In this document: positions 24,626 through 35,705 of the stretch, piece by piece | Position numbering within the stretch: the first letter of the stretch is position 1 | Layout of the letters: the number at the start of each line of letters is the position of its first letter | Source of the DNA: Cristatella mucedo | Lineage: Eukaryota > Bryozoa > Phylactolaemata > Cristatellidae | Length of the DNA: 64,000 bases | Direction: 5' to 3' | Assembly: GCA_009760855.2 (NCBI GenBank) | Contig: WPIO01000002.1 | Location: 5,515,001 to 5,579,000, forward strand | Notes under the pieces: model-generated | Databases searched by the model: none | What the model was told of the DNA's origin: nothing | The model's input: the letters and a program-made list of their open reading frames with translations, nothing else | Made by a program: the position numbers and the translations under genes

Positions 24626-25397
24626 GTAAGGCACGGCGGTGGCCTTCTGGCCCCTTTAGGCAGCCACCGACTGCAGACATTGCTAACAACGTGCTGTCCG
24701 TCCCTGTGTCACTTAACGTGCTGGCCGTCCCTATGTCACTGGCCGTAGCATTGCTTCCCTGCCTGCCCGGGTAGCTGCAGTGCGATTGAGCATGCGGCTG
24801 CTCGTGTGCCGATTGGTTCACTGCTCGTCTCTCAAAGGCAGCCGGCCGGAGGTATCGTCACATGACTCTCGAGCTGCGCACGGCAATGGAGCGTAGCCTG
24901 AGCGTGAGGCTGCGTCCCTGCTCTGTAAAGCAAACTCGGCCAATGATGACCGTGTTGAGCATACTTTGCTGGGCCCCTACGTAGGGCAATGTTAGCAATG
25001 TAGGACACTGCTTCCGATTAGGAAAAGTCCTAAGCCCGAAAAGCCCCAGCCGCAGATTAGAAAATAGCCCCTCTCCAAGCGCAAAGCCGGCAGCAGAGCC
25101 TGCGCAAGCCTTCTCCGGCACGAGGCAGGAGCCATTCGCCCGTGTAAGCCGAGCACGTCTCGTTGGGCCTGGCCACTTGGGCGTGTGCCGCCCTTGCTGC
25201 TGCGCCTGCGCTCGCTCTGCACTCGCCGGCGCAGCAGCAGTGAGTGATTTCTGCCGGGCATCGATGCCTTCGGCGATTCCCCAGCCCAGCAGGGCCGAGG
25301 ACAGCGAGCAGCCTGGGATGCTTTCGCTCTGCCTCGCTCGTCGGCAAGGCTTCACTCGCACGTGCAGCGCTAGCGAAGCCGTTCTCCTCGCTGGCAG
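24626..25397 (+). other. ELP1 intron 6 of this window
   Basis: A 772-bp GT-AG intron, richer in GC than its neighbours. No repeat or coding feature supported. Confidence 0.75.
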
Positions 25398-25521
25398 GGC
25401 CTGTGCTGGACGAAGGTGGCGGCGACCTGTTCTCGGACGCCGGCAGCACGGTGGCCGGCAGCCACGTCACTGCTACGAGCCGCTCGGGACGCTCGACGGC
25501 AGCACACACCAAGTCCACGGG
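25398..25521 (+). CDS. ELP1: ELP1 coding exon 7 of this window
   Basis: It encodes a Ser/Gly/Thr-rich loop beginning PVLDEGGGDLFSDAGSTVAG and ending AAHTKSTG. This is equivalent to the 'DLFSETSSVVSGSEMSG' linker that precedes the basic motif in ELP1. The acceptor is ctggcag and the donor ACGGG|gtaaga, phase 2. The linker is known to be poorly conserved and phosphorylated in other species; no specific site is claimed here. Confidence 0.92.
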
Positions 25522-27253
25522 GTAAGAAGTTGCAGCCAATTTTGTTGACCAATTTGCTTGCGACCGGATGCAACTTGCCTTCCTTCCACCACCGACAGCC
25601 GGGGACCAGAAATCAGTAGACACCGCTCGTTCCATAGATACTTTCGAGTCTTTTTATTTACAAACCGTCCCGATGGGCTGCAAAAAAGCGCACGATTTTG
25701 AGAAGGAATCGGCTTGTCACTTGAGTGTGAGTGTGTGGCCGAAAAATGAGGATCCCTTTCTTTGTCTGGCCTTGTGGCTGGCTTTTTGTCTTGTATCCGT
25801 ATATCGGTTTGTGGCTGTCAAATCTTAACCCTTGACTCATTAGCAGCAGCGACTGTAGTCAACTTCGTGGCGGCTAATTTCTGCTTCCTTGCAACCCGTA
25901 TGCATTGTTGTCATGCGCTGTGAGCTTGGCCTTACACGTGCACGGAGAATGGACGAAAGCGATAAAAGGTACCCTTTAATGGAGACCTTCCTTACCTGGT
26001 GCAGTCAATCGAGTGGACCGCTGAGGACTGCCGTGCAAGGTTAGTTTCTGTTCCATAGCTGACTTATGTCTGACCAATCAGCAGAAGAGGTGAGTCTGAC
26101 TGTCTCTCGGTGGGACACAAAGCTTTTCTTGAGGATTCGCCCACACGGGTCCGATGATTTATTGGTGATTATTACCGTGCAGCTGTGGGTGGGTTTGGGG
26201 AGTTCCTAGTGGCTGTAAGCTGCCTGAGTTATGTTTGACTTCCCCTTTAGCAGTCGGCTAGGTGATATGTAGGTTTTTATGGCTAGAGGCTGCTTCCTAT
26301 GCCCCTGGGTCTTAGCACAGGAGTAACATGCTCGCTCTTCACCACCCAGGTCGTGGGTTCGAGTCCTACTACGGGCAATCCTTCTTTATTGCCCATGGTG
26401 GGCGGTGGTTATAGCCGTTAGGGGTTTTGCATCGTTATATAAATGAGGCTGTTTAATCAGGTAAGCTCAACTGTTTACGTTGGATTTGCTTGCGACCGGT
26501 GTGCCATTATATGACCGAGGCTTCGTCTTTTAGCTGCTTGCCGAGTGTGTATAGTTCAGGGCTCTCATATCGCAGGTAGCTGCCGAGCCTTAGTCGAAGT
26601 TTAATCTCACTGGTCGTGTATCCTGTGTGTCTTCATCAAGCCATTGCTGACGATCTTATGGAATAGATCGTGAGTGGCTTATTTAAGAGCTGTATTCGGC
26701 AGTGCACTTGGCCGTGATTGACAGCTTCCCAAGTCCCCTTTCAAGATCTCTGATGTGGTGCTGGCAAAGCTGTCTGTGGCTTTCTGACCCCAGCTTTCAA
26801 CTGGCAGTCGGGTTGGAGAGGCTGGGACGTTTGGCCTACTTGACCAAACCGGCTCTTTTGCAAGCCGTGGAAAGGGGAGGTCAGAGCCTGGTGTGCCAAT
26901 GACAGTGGTTTCTTCGACGGCGCTTGTCAAATGTCTGGTGGCTGGTAAACTGTCCCACCATGCCGTCCTCTATCCTCGTTCGTCTGCTTCATAATGTGGC
27001 GCCATCAGTGGCTGCTGTAGCCATTTGGTCTTATGTCACTTTCCTCAGGCAGCAACTCATGTGCTGCCATCTGATCAACCTCCCTTACTCCTGGTCCTCC
27101 GAATTCCTCCTCCTTCCCTTTGCCATCTCCATCCCGGTCCTGTATGCCTTTTGCACCATCCCCACCATGGGCACTGGTTTCAGCTGCTTTGATTGTTTGG
27201 TGGTATGTGCTGTGTATATCTTGTGAGCCTTCTGTTGCTGCCATCCATTTTAG
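25522..27253 (+). other. ELP1 intron 7 of this window
   Basis: A 1.7-kb GT-AG intron ending in ccatccattttag. It contains one type B SINE near 26.3 kb; the rest is unremarkable. Confidence 0.8.
26315..26465 (+). mobile_element. Type B tRNA-derived SINE
   Basis: B-box-like GGTCGTGGGTTCGAGTCCTA, the body 'GGCGGTGGTTATAGCCGTTA' and the end 'AATGAGGCTGTTTAATCAGG'. Confidence 0.82.
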
Positions 27254-27381
27254 CCGATCTTCAAAGAACAGAAGGAAGATGGAGAGAAAGAAGTGGAGTC
27301 TGAAGGAGGGCAGTCCTTTCGAGGAGCTGGCACTCATGGAAGCACTCAAGCAGCTCATCGAGCAGACCGATGCGGCAGCAG
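27254..27381 (+). CDS. ELP1: ELP1 coding exon 8 of this window (basic tRNA-binding/NLS motif)
   Basis: Encodes [20 protein letters not shown] followed by [18 protein letters not shown]. The basic run is the known ELP1 tRNA-binding and nuclear-localisation-like motif, and is almost unchanged. In-frame joining to the next exon requires the exon to end GCAGCAG|gcatgt, a GC donor. The only nearby GT (27386) would create a stop after joining. Confidence 0.95.
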
Positions 27382-29240
27382 GCATGTCGCGCATCCAGCC
27401 ACGACTCGCTGTTTCTAGCTAAACGCTTGGTGGGCCAAAGGAAGCATGCGAGATGGCAATATGTTGGCTCCTCACTGCCCACCCAAGTCGTCCCAGTGGC
27501 AGGCATTACGATATTTTGCTGACACACAAAGCCCGCCACGGCTTGGCTCCTTCTTACCTAGCTGAACTGCTGTACCCGTTTCAGCCTCGTCGTGCCGTCA
27601 GGTCCTGTTTAAACGATAAATTAGCTTTTCCATTCTGCCCCTTAAAGACCATTAGCAGCAGAAGCTTTTGTTCTGCAGGTCCTAGACTGTGGAACTCACT
27701 TCCACGGTTCTTATGTAACGACAGCTACTCTCCTGCTGCCGACACTCCGGCAGCAAAGAAAAACTGAGAGGCATAGCAAAGCCAAGAAATGAGTAGCTAA
27801 GTAGAAATGCAGGACAGACGCTGTATCTCAATAGCTAGAGATCAAATATAGTCGTTGCACCAAAAAAAATTTTGAGTATAAGTGAGTTTCATTTCTTACG
27901 CAGCGACATCCTGCCCTGCTGCCGACTATGGTACATCCTTTCCAGCCGTCCTGAGCTGCTACTTCCATGCTGCTCACTACCTCGACTGCTCTCCTGACTC
28001 AGTTATGCTTCTCGCTTTCTTTTTGTGGCGTGAGATGAAATTTGTTTGCCACCGACTGCGTACCGAAAGCCACTTAGGCTGTGAGTGTGCAAGCCGTTGT
28101 GGAGTGACAGACAGAGGTACATGACATGACAATTGCCCTTCACGATCCAGGACTTGGCAGTTGACAGAACCATCCACCACTTGGCACCCGAGCAAGCCTG
28201 CTGCGACTAGTTTTGTTCGGCATCCTCTGCTCTGCTGAACTTCCAGCTTGGGCCTTAAGGTCGCGCTACATACTGAGCATTACTGGGGCTATCTGCAAAT
28301 GCCATCGGGCCGCGTGCTTTTGACTCCTGCCGGTAATGCAATTTTACTTATCCCTTTCCACGGTTGTTTCCTGTAACTTCTGTTTTGTCCCAGCTCGTGG
28401 TGCAGCAAGCATGCGATATATCTTACTTGAAAGGCAGTGTGTTGGCTTGTCTTGTCATCTGGATCAGATTCATTTATTGTACTGCTTGTGAGAGAGGGCT
28501 TCTCTCTGCTTCAGCTCTGCTCTGCTCCTCCTACTGCTCTCCTCCCACTCTGCTTTCTCATTCTTGCTACTCTGCTTTCTCCTTCCATATACCCTAGCTA
28601 TCTCTCACTCTTTGTCTTCCTCACTACTTCTCGTTCTTCAGCCTGTTGACCTGTTCTTACAAGCTATCGATCTTGTCGATGCTTGCTTATTTGTATCTGT
28701 CCATGTCTGTCTCGTTTTTCTCCCTCACCTGTTCTACTTAGTCTGTCGAGCACCCCCTGTTACGTAGCAGCAGTTTTAAGGTGTGCTGGCCCAAAAAAGA
28801 CAATCGCAGCTGACATTCTCAAAGTAGAGAGTATTGCAACTAAAAAAAGATAACATTCATAACTCTGTGAAGTCAAAATAGAAAGTGCTGCCTAAAAACG
28901 TGCTCATACATGAAGCGCTGGCTTAATCAGTCTTGTATGCCATCCCCTTTCTATTATCAGCATCATTACGAGAATGGCATTCGCTGTGTCATCACACTCG
29001 GTCCAAGCACCTCCTTTTATTCACCGTAGTATGTGCCACCAACTCGCAAGCACCTCAATGCTCCACATATATTTAGTTACTAGGTCAGCCGTCTTTTTAA
29101 TTATCGAAGGTCGATAACATCTAAAGATCTTCCAACCTCGTTGATAGTCACTTTAGAAACAAATTTGAATGTGTGCAACACTTTATTGTGCCCCTGTAAT
29201 GCTGTAGCCATTTGCGTTAGCGTAGCATCTCCACTTGCAG
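27382..29240 (+). other. ELP1 intron 8 of this window, GC-AG type
   Basis: A 1.9-kb intron with donor G|gcatgt and acceptor ccacttgcag. It contains a LINE family 2 fragment interrupted by a roughly 165-bp insert, and a CT-rich stretch near 28490-28660. Confidence 0.75.
27500..28120 (+). mobile_element. LINE family 2, RT C-terminus and 3' region, with an insert
   Basis: The frame reads HYDILLTHKARHGLAPSYLA, then PRRAVRSCLNDKLAF and GPRLWNSLPRFLCNDSYS, the C-terminal signature of CR1/L2/Jockey-like LINEs. Sequence at 27905-28115 matches the 3' part of the copies at 15.2 and 51.8 kb. Positions 27741-27905 have no counterpart in those copies and are an insert. Confidence 0.85.
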
Positions 29241-29434
29241 CTGACCTCGGCCGACTTCTACGAGTGCTGGTGTTCTGCGGCCTCTTGGAGGAAGCTGCCG
29301 AATTGCAGCACGCATACGAGCAGGCACTCAGCATTGCAGAGGCAGGCATCCCAAAAATATGGATACCGGACGTCTGGCCGTGTGGTCATGGCAGCACCCA
29401 CGGAGGAGCGACGGCAGCAGCGCAACACGTCACG
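29241..29434 (+). CDS. ELP1: ELP1 coding exon 9 of this window
   Basis: After ccacttgcag the frame gives ADLGRLLRVLVFCGLLEEAA and then HAYEQALSIAEAGIPKIW, matching ELP1 'EVYHILKVLFLFEFDEQG' and 'RSLPEIW'. Two phase-0 donors are possible: GACG-type at 29371|gtctgg and ACG|gtaacg at 29434. The latter is the stronger site and is used here. It adds 21 residues of a Gly/Ala/His-rich stretch absent from vertebrate ELP1. Confidence 0.85.
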
Positions 29435-29868
29435 GTAACGAGACCTGCCCGTAGTGGTCGGCCAAGCTCCTGTACCACCAATGCACGGCTGCTGCCTAGC
29501 AACGCATGGTGCTGTGCTGGCCACTGCAGGCTGGGCGCGTGTGGCAGCTTCCACTACTGATGCAGTTTTCAGTCGGCCAATACGTGTTGCCTCCCTCCAC
29601 CCACCCGAAGTCAGCCTGATGCCTGTGCACGCCCCTTTGCTCTGTTGCTTTGCCTGTGGCCAGGCAAGCACCGGTGGCTTTCTCACTTACTTGAGAGGGC
29701 TCATTGGGGGTGGGGTGCTCTTGCGCTCAGCATCGAATGCCGGTCGAAGCTTGGCCGAGGCACAAGTATCCTTTTTGCTGTCTACGCACATTCGTGCGCT
29801 TTCGCAGCTCCCTACTCTCACCCACTCGCCTTGCTGCGTCATTTTCGTGCACCTCGCGGCGATTGCAG

Positions 29869-29968
29869 AGCACAGCACCGACGGGCAGAGCATCAGTCGC
29901 ATCACTTGAGCAGCAGCTCGCCGGAGTGTCTTGGAAAGAGGACCAGACTGCCACAGCGTTTGGTACTG
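29869..29968 (+). CDS. ELP1: ELP1 coding exon 10 of this window
   Basis: The acceptor is gcgattgcag and the donor ACTG|gtgagt. The frame gives STAPTGRASVASLEQQLAGV then SWKEDQTATAFGT, corresponding to 'NSTANSIMASYQQQKTSV' of vertebrate ELP1. Phase 0 in and phase 1 out fit both neighbours. The match alone is weak; position, phases and splice sites make it convincing. Confidence 0.82.
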
Positions 29969-30839
29969 GTGAGTCGGGTGGGGGAAATGATGAGGTGCTG
30001 CATTCGAGCACTGCACCATTTCAGCTGGCATGTGTTCGATAGCAGCTGTGCCTTCAAGGTCGCGTGTTGCGAGGACATACGAAGGGGGGGGGGCATTCTA
30101 CCTCTCCCCCACTGCAAGTAGATCTAGGGCTGATGTATTGGCAGATGGAAGGAGTGGGAAAGTAATAAGCAGTCAATGTAACATGTAAAAAATACATATA
30201 TATATTATTGAACCCCAAGTCTGAGTGTGTGCATCTCATCGATTGCGATAGTTAAGCTCGGTACTGTCCATAAATTCGAGTCAAGCCACTGGAACTGTCT
30301 AAGAAAACCAGCCAGTTATAGGCCATCCAAAGGAATCGGATTTTGGCCCCATGGACATGTCTGAGAAGAGCGTTTGAGTGACATATAGCCCGAGGCTTTC
30401 CGAACGCGAGTGTCTTCGGCAGGAAAGGGAGTGCAAGAAAGAAGGCGCTTAGCGAGTTGCAATTGTCGGAGAACGCGGACTCGTCTAGTGATCACATCAG
30501 TACAGCTGAGTATGATCGCGCTGCTTGATGGCTCTGAGGGAGATGGAAAGACGGGGTGCAAAATCCGATCGCGTGTCAACAGAGGTCATCCCGTGCTTGA
30601 CAGGTCGATTGATGTTGAGCAACAACGTTCTCAGATAGATAGTCGGTAGAAGCTAATTGTCAAATGTGCAGCAGGACGTGAATGGTCCTCTGCAGACGAG
30701 ATGGGCCACCCTTTGAGTGGGCGGCTGATGCCTGGTCCAGCAACGGTGGTCGGGGCTGGGACAGCCTTGCCTGCCTTAGCACCTTGCAGTATGTGCAGCT
30801 CCCCGAAGCGACGTGTGAGTACCTTTCCTGCTGTTGTAG

Positions 30840-30910
30840 AGCAACATGTTCGAGTTCCACCAGTGATGCGACACAAGATGGCGTGGGCGCTCTCGCTGCT
30901 GAAGCCCTGA
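30840..30910 (+). CDS. ELP1: ELP1 terminal coding exon
   Basis: Acceptor acctttcctgctgttgtag. The carried G gives EQHVRVPPVMRHKM and then AWALSLLKP and TGA. This matches the conserved ELP1 C terminus '(F)IPP...QWKLSLLD' in spacing. It completes the protein. Confidence 0.86.
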
Positions 30911-31041
30911 TATGCAAAGGCTGTTATGACACGACGTGCTGCTGCCAGCCCCTGTGTGGCTGCTATATGTCAACGTATTCGTGGTGGATGGAGAAACTTG
31001 TGTACAGTTAGGATCGGCGTGTCTATGTCTGTGTGAGTGCT

Positions 31042-31043
<2 letters not shown>

Positions 31044-31113
<70 letters not shown>

Positions 31114-31139
31114 TGTGTGTGTTTGTGTGTGTGTTTGTG
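31044..31139. repeat. (TG)n microsatellite in the presumptive ELP1 3' UTR
   Basis: About 70 bases of pure TG followed by TTTG-interrupted repeats, 134 bases after the ELP1 stop. Confidence 0.96.
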
Positions 31140-31322
31140 CCCGTGCTCGCGCCTGAGTGTGGCGCTGCACCCACATGTTTGTGTGGCCTTGGAATGCGAA
31201 TTTGGCATCGAAAGTAGTCGGCACTTCCAGTACTCCGATCAAGCTGTTCTCGCGCTCTCTGTGTAGCAAATCCTCTAGAGACTCGTGCCAGTCCACCAGC
31301 ATATTCCTCTACACTTTTTCTA

Positions 31323-31504
31323 ATTAAAGTGTGATAGTGAGAGGCGGAGACAATGGATGAAGATGGCAATGGATAACTACGTGACCCGTTGTTGGTGATG
31401 AGGTATGTGAGAAGTCCAAATGGGTCTAGAAATGTTACTGGATTCAGCAAATGTTACGTTGACTCATGCCCAGCCACATTGGCAAAGTTGTGTCATGGAA
31501 TAAA
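31323..31504 (+). terminator. Candidate ELP1 polyadenylation signals
   Basis: ATTAAA at 31323-31328 and AATAAA at 31499-31504 are the first canonical-type hexamers after the stop codon. Either would give a 3' UTR of about 420-620 bases that includes the (TG)n tract. Transcript ends are needed to choose. Confidence 0.4.
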
Positions 31505-32704
31505 TGTTGTGATATGCATTGCTTGGTCGATTCGGCTTTCTCTGCAGTTAGCTTGGTGAATTTGATGTGCTGGGTCACCACGGTATGCCGGAACTGAGAT
31601 AGAACACCGAGGGAAGAGCATGGCCCTGAGAAGTGCTGCCTGCGACCTTCAGCTAGTTCGTGTCGATTGTTGATATGTCGGCCGAGCGTTGGAAAGCAAA
31701 TTTGGGAATGCAGCTTATTCCAAACTACAGGCATCTGCACAGAAACGACTTCGACTCCAGGTGGAGTGCATGTGTTTTTTTCCTGACATGTGTTTGAATC
31801 ATCTGTTTCTGTATTACACGTGCATAATGAGGGCTTGCTGAGAATGATTGCCTCGTTTATATTTGTTTATATTTAGCCAGCTCTACTAGGATATGTACCC
31901 GGAGTTCAAGGGCTTAAGGAAGGGGCGAAACCAAGCTGCAGCTGCCAACCTCGGTGTGACCCGAAGGGGGGATGCACCTGGTGGCATCCCCCTCTAGCCT
32001 CCAGGATGCTTGATCGCCAAGGTTTGGCTCTCAGCTTACTCTGTTCAGGTTTTCCTAGAAAGTTGGTGGTAGTTTCCTTTGGGTGGGCCTATTTGTCGGA
32101 GCTGGAGTCAACACTAGACGTAAGTAAACCCATTCGATACAAAACATACTGCCAGGGAAACTCAGGGCGACTTGGCAGACGTGAGGCCGATGAGCGGTTT
32201 TTAGACATCAAGTACTACTCGTGACTAGGGACATCCTTGTGGTGCCTTCTCTTGTGACTTGCTGGCTTCGATTATAAGGCATGCCCTGGCTGGTACCCTG
32301 ACTCACTGAACAAGCTTTTAGATTTTCGCACCGAAAGCATAAACCCGTTTTAGATTTCGACTTAGCTGTATAGGCTGCTGTTGTGTGTGCCCGATTGTTG
32401 GCCAGCTGTCATAGTTCGGCATGTGCTTCGCATGCACCATCATTTGCAAGAAAGCGCCGAAAGCTGTTCGGCTGAATTCTGCTAACTCCCGTCTCGTTCC
32501 CGTGGGCGAATTGCACCCATGCAAACAAAAGCACGTTTGCAGAGGCCATCTGCATAGCAACCTGGATCACCTGCATTAGAAAACTGCTAGCTGTATGCCA
32601 TGCTGATTGTATGTCGTCATCTAGTTGCCGTTCCTCCTACTAAATTGACATCTTGTGGTGAGCATTGGTAATTGATCATTGATGATTTTGTGTTTGGAAT
32701 CTTT

Positions 32705-32815
32705 GCAGTTCATATGCACCGTAATTCTAGAACTTGCTTCCGGCTTCTTTCTACAGTCCCATGCATGATTTTGCATCATTTATGCCTCAGCTAAAGACGT
32801 CCATTGTCCAGCTTA
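32705..32815 (+). mobile_element. LINE RT C-terminal relic
   Basis: One frame reads SSYAP*F*NLLPASFYS, then HDFASFMPQLKTSIV. This is a decayed form of the SYAP.LWNSLP...F...LKT signature seen intact at 12.75 kb. Confidence 0.65.
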
Positions 32816-32920
32816 ACATTCATTCCCTACGCTCCATTGGACTTCACTCAGTTGTTCTTTTTTAACTTTGCTTGCTTACCTGTGGATGATTCGGGGCATT
32901 CTCTAACAAGGGCACCTACT

Positions 32921-33316
32921 ATGGCGTCTCTTGCAGCTAGCCATAAACCGCCTGATAAACCGAATCGATCTCCACAGGGTTACCCTCCTTGGTACCACCA
33001 CCAACCAAACCCTGCCAGTTGCTGTGCTATCACGTGCCCATTCGCAACGACTACTTATTACATTCCGCGGATGTGTAAACAGCTAGCTAGGCTGGATGCC
33101 AAACGCCCTTCCAAAGCTACCTCCTGCTCGCATACCACAAGACCTGACCGCTGGACTCGTCATGCATGCCCTTCGTACATTGACATTCGGAATGACAGCT
33201 GCTTCTACCACCTACTGAAGAACTGCCCGGTCGAAGGCTCATATGTAATTTGCAACACAGCGAACTGCGGTATGATTGGTAGATGTAAGGGGAGCTCACC
33301 AATGCCGAGCTCCTAG
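32921..33316 (+). CDS. Cys-rich ORF of unknown status
   Basis: An open frame of 131 codons from the ATG at 32921 (open further upstream to about 32804). It is Cys-rich, with blocks such as ASCCAITCPF, DSCFYHLLKNCPVEG and ICNTANCGMIGRC. I do not recognise it. It directly follows a LINE C-terminal relic, so it may lie in LINE 3' sequence or be chance. No splice or promoter evidence. Confidence 0.2.
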   Translation: MASLAASHKPPDKPNRSPQGYPPWYHHQPNPASCCAITCPFATTTYYIPRMCKQLARLDAKRPSKATSCSHTTRPDRWTRHACPSYIDIRNDSCFYHLLKNCPVEGSYVICNTANCGMIGRCKGSSPMPSS

Positions 33317-33771
33317 TGGCAGCGATTGGACGGATACGCAGACGATTAAATGGCCGCTTTATTGATTAAGCTGAACTGCTTTCTCGTGCCATATAATGAC
33401 GTGTGTCAGCAAATTGCAGCGAGCGATAAATTCCATAGAACATCTAATAGAATCTCGTTTTAGCTCTGCGACTGGGTTACTGAGACTGCGCTAGTTCTGT
33501 AGCAAATACTAGGACCTGTGGTTGTAACTTGCTCGTGGCTGCCAATTCTTTTAATGTACGGACGATAGGTAAATGTTGCTGCTTTAAAAGAGATTCAGTT
33601 TGACGACGTAGCCAATGTCAATCAACCCCTATCAATAAGCTAGGTTTGTTTGTTGGCTAGTTCGTTAATAGATCTGTAACTGACATCATACTTACAACAC
33701 GGTCGTTGCGACATTTATAGTACTATTACGACGGTACGGGGATAATAGATCTTTTAAAAAGGGACGGTTTT

Positions 33772-34364
33772 TAATTTGCATATGTAGCTGCCTTGGGCAC
33801 TCTGATAGTTGGGATTGAAAAACACATTTTAAAGCAATCTTTTTGTGTAGGATTTTAAATGTGGTGTTTAAGGGTTGTAGGTTTTTGGGTTTACGATTTA
33901 GTGGTTTGATTTTGTATTTTCTTGTGGTTGAGTTTTTGGGTTTACGGTTTTAGGGTTGAGTGTTTAGGTTTTCGAGAGAAACTGTGCAGAAGATATCTCA
34001 AAACGTGTTTATTTAATGTTAATGTAAACACCCGCTCGTCACTATGTTGAACAGCCGGCTAGGGGCACTGTCTATAGCATAAACTAAGCTTGCCTATGCA
34101 TGAAAAAAACGACGCCGTCAGTTTATTGAACATGTCTTGCTGCGCCTCCTTTGGTAAGTAATGGACATGCGTAAATAGAATCTGCTCGTAATTCTCCACG
34201 GGGGGGGGGCTCACTAATCTACCACTATAATAAGCTAGGTTAGTAGTTACTTCCGTCTGTCACTACATCACGTCTATAATGAGTCGTCGTTAAGATATTT
34301 TCGGTCTGGTAGTACGGTAATGACGAGTGTCAAAAAGTGGGAGATAATTTGCATATGTAGCTGC
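33772..34364 (+). repeat. Two diverged direct repeat copies (about 33640-33800 and 34230-34385)
   Basis: Both copies contain the identical 20-mer TAATTTGCATATGTAGCTGC (33772-33791 and 34345-34364) and an upstream AATAAGCTAGGTT block. The spacing is about 573 bases. The family is unknown. Confidence 0.6.
33863..33975. repeat. Degenerate T/G-rich telomere-like tract
   Basis: Irregular repeats such as TTTAAGGGTTG, GGTTTTTGGGTTTACG and GTTTTAGGGTTGAG. It resembles degenerate TTTAGGG/TTAGGG arrays but no unit repeats exactly. Confidence 0.45.
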
Positions 34365-35084
34365 AACATACACTCTTAAAGTTGAATTTGAACGTTGAAA
34401 TGCTAGAACTTCACAGGACTATGAACTTTAAAGTGTTCTATAAAAGTCGACCCTAGCTAGCATTGCAGCAGCATTCAATGCCCTGCACGACGACCCTCCT
34501 TTGCCAACGCCCGAATTGTCGACAGGCGCTTCCCAAAATATTATATAGAAAATTAATACACATCCTAGAAATAACGAGAAAAACAAGTAACAGATGACTC
34601 AACTAAGTGCCACACTGCCGGAACTCAAGAGCAGACGTTGAATAAGACAAACTTTACAACAGGAAGAGACTGAAGATGAAGCCTAGGAGCTTCGTACTGT
34701 CAAACAAAGCTCAGTGAATACCTCACTTATGAATAGGTATATAAAAAAAAACAGAAAAGACTGAAGGTAAGATTCAAACACTTCGCGATGCAGGTCGTGG
34801 TATGGAGTCCTTGCCCGGCAGTGTGCCGGGCTTACCAGCTAGGCTGGGCTTACCGAAAGACAGGCGGACACTAAAGCAACACTGAAATGTCCGGTTATTT
34901 TTTGCTGGCATTTGCTAGTAAATTAGACATCGGTACTCCATCCTCGAAGAACTTTCTCTTTAAGGGCTCTTGACATATATTGTAAACGAGGTATGGCAAT
35001 ACGGTTGGGGATAACCTGCACAGCGGCAGGATGCATGAGCACACTAAAGACCATTCACGCGGACCTAGCAAATGCTATTGGGAA

Positions 35085-35290
35085 CAGTTACGTTTTCAGC
35101 TTCTTTGTCAATGTCATCGGGTCAAGGGATGTCATTCGAGAGTGAGCACTGGGCTTGGGAGCATACGATCTTAAGGCAAGGCCTCCAAAAGATTTGAGAT
35201 TGCAAAGAGGTGCAGCTAAACGACTTGAGTCAGAAGAGCGAGTGCTAATATGCCTGGCCATGATTGGGAAGTAGCTCAATTAGAGCGGCG
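35085..35290 (-). mobile_element. L2-like LINE RT C-terminal relic
   Basis: The minus-strand frame contains RLAAPLCNLKSFGGLALRSYAP and ends with LTKKLKT. This is the same signature as LKSFGDRAFSSYAP...FKRNLKT at 12.7 kb. Confidence 0.8.
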
Positions 35291-35705
35291 GAAGTTCGTT
35301 CTTGTGGGTTACTCTAAGCTATTCTGTAATCGCGGGCGACTCCAGGCGAAAGTTGGTGCAACCAAAGTTGAGCACGAGCAAAGTTGAGGCGATCATGCGT
35401 GGCTAGTTTTCTGCCGGGCAACTAGCCATACCAGTAGAACCCTTGTCTTGTGGACAGCGTTCCAGTGGCAGGATTGACTATTCTCAAGACTGGCAGGCAA
35501 CCCCCGGACGTTTTAGGATAAAGCTACCTAGGGCTAGATGCAGCCAATCAGGGGACGGCAAAGGGGCGTGTTAGCGGCCAAGGCACACGCCACTTCAGCT
35601 TTAGGTAAGGGTAGAGCTTGCCCGCCGACTACGGCGTTTCGTGGAGGTTTTGGAACCGTCTGCGATAGTCCGCAGCGCTCTTAAGTCAGGCCTTACAAGA
35701 ACCAT

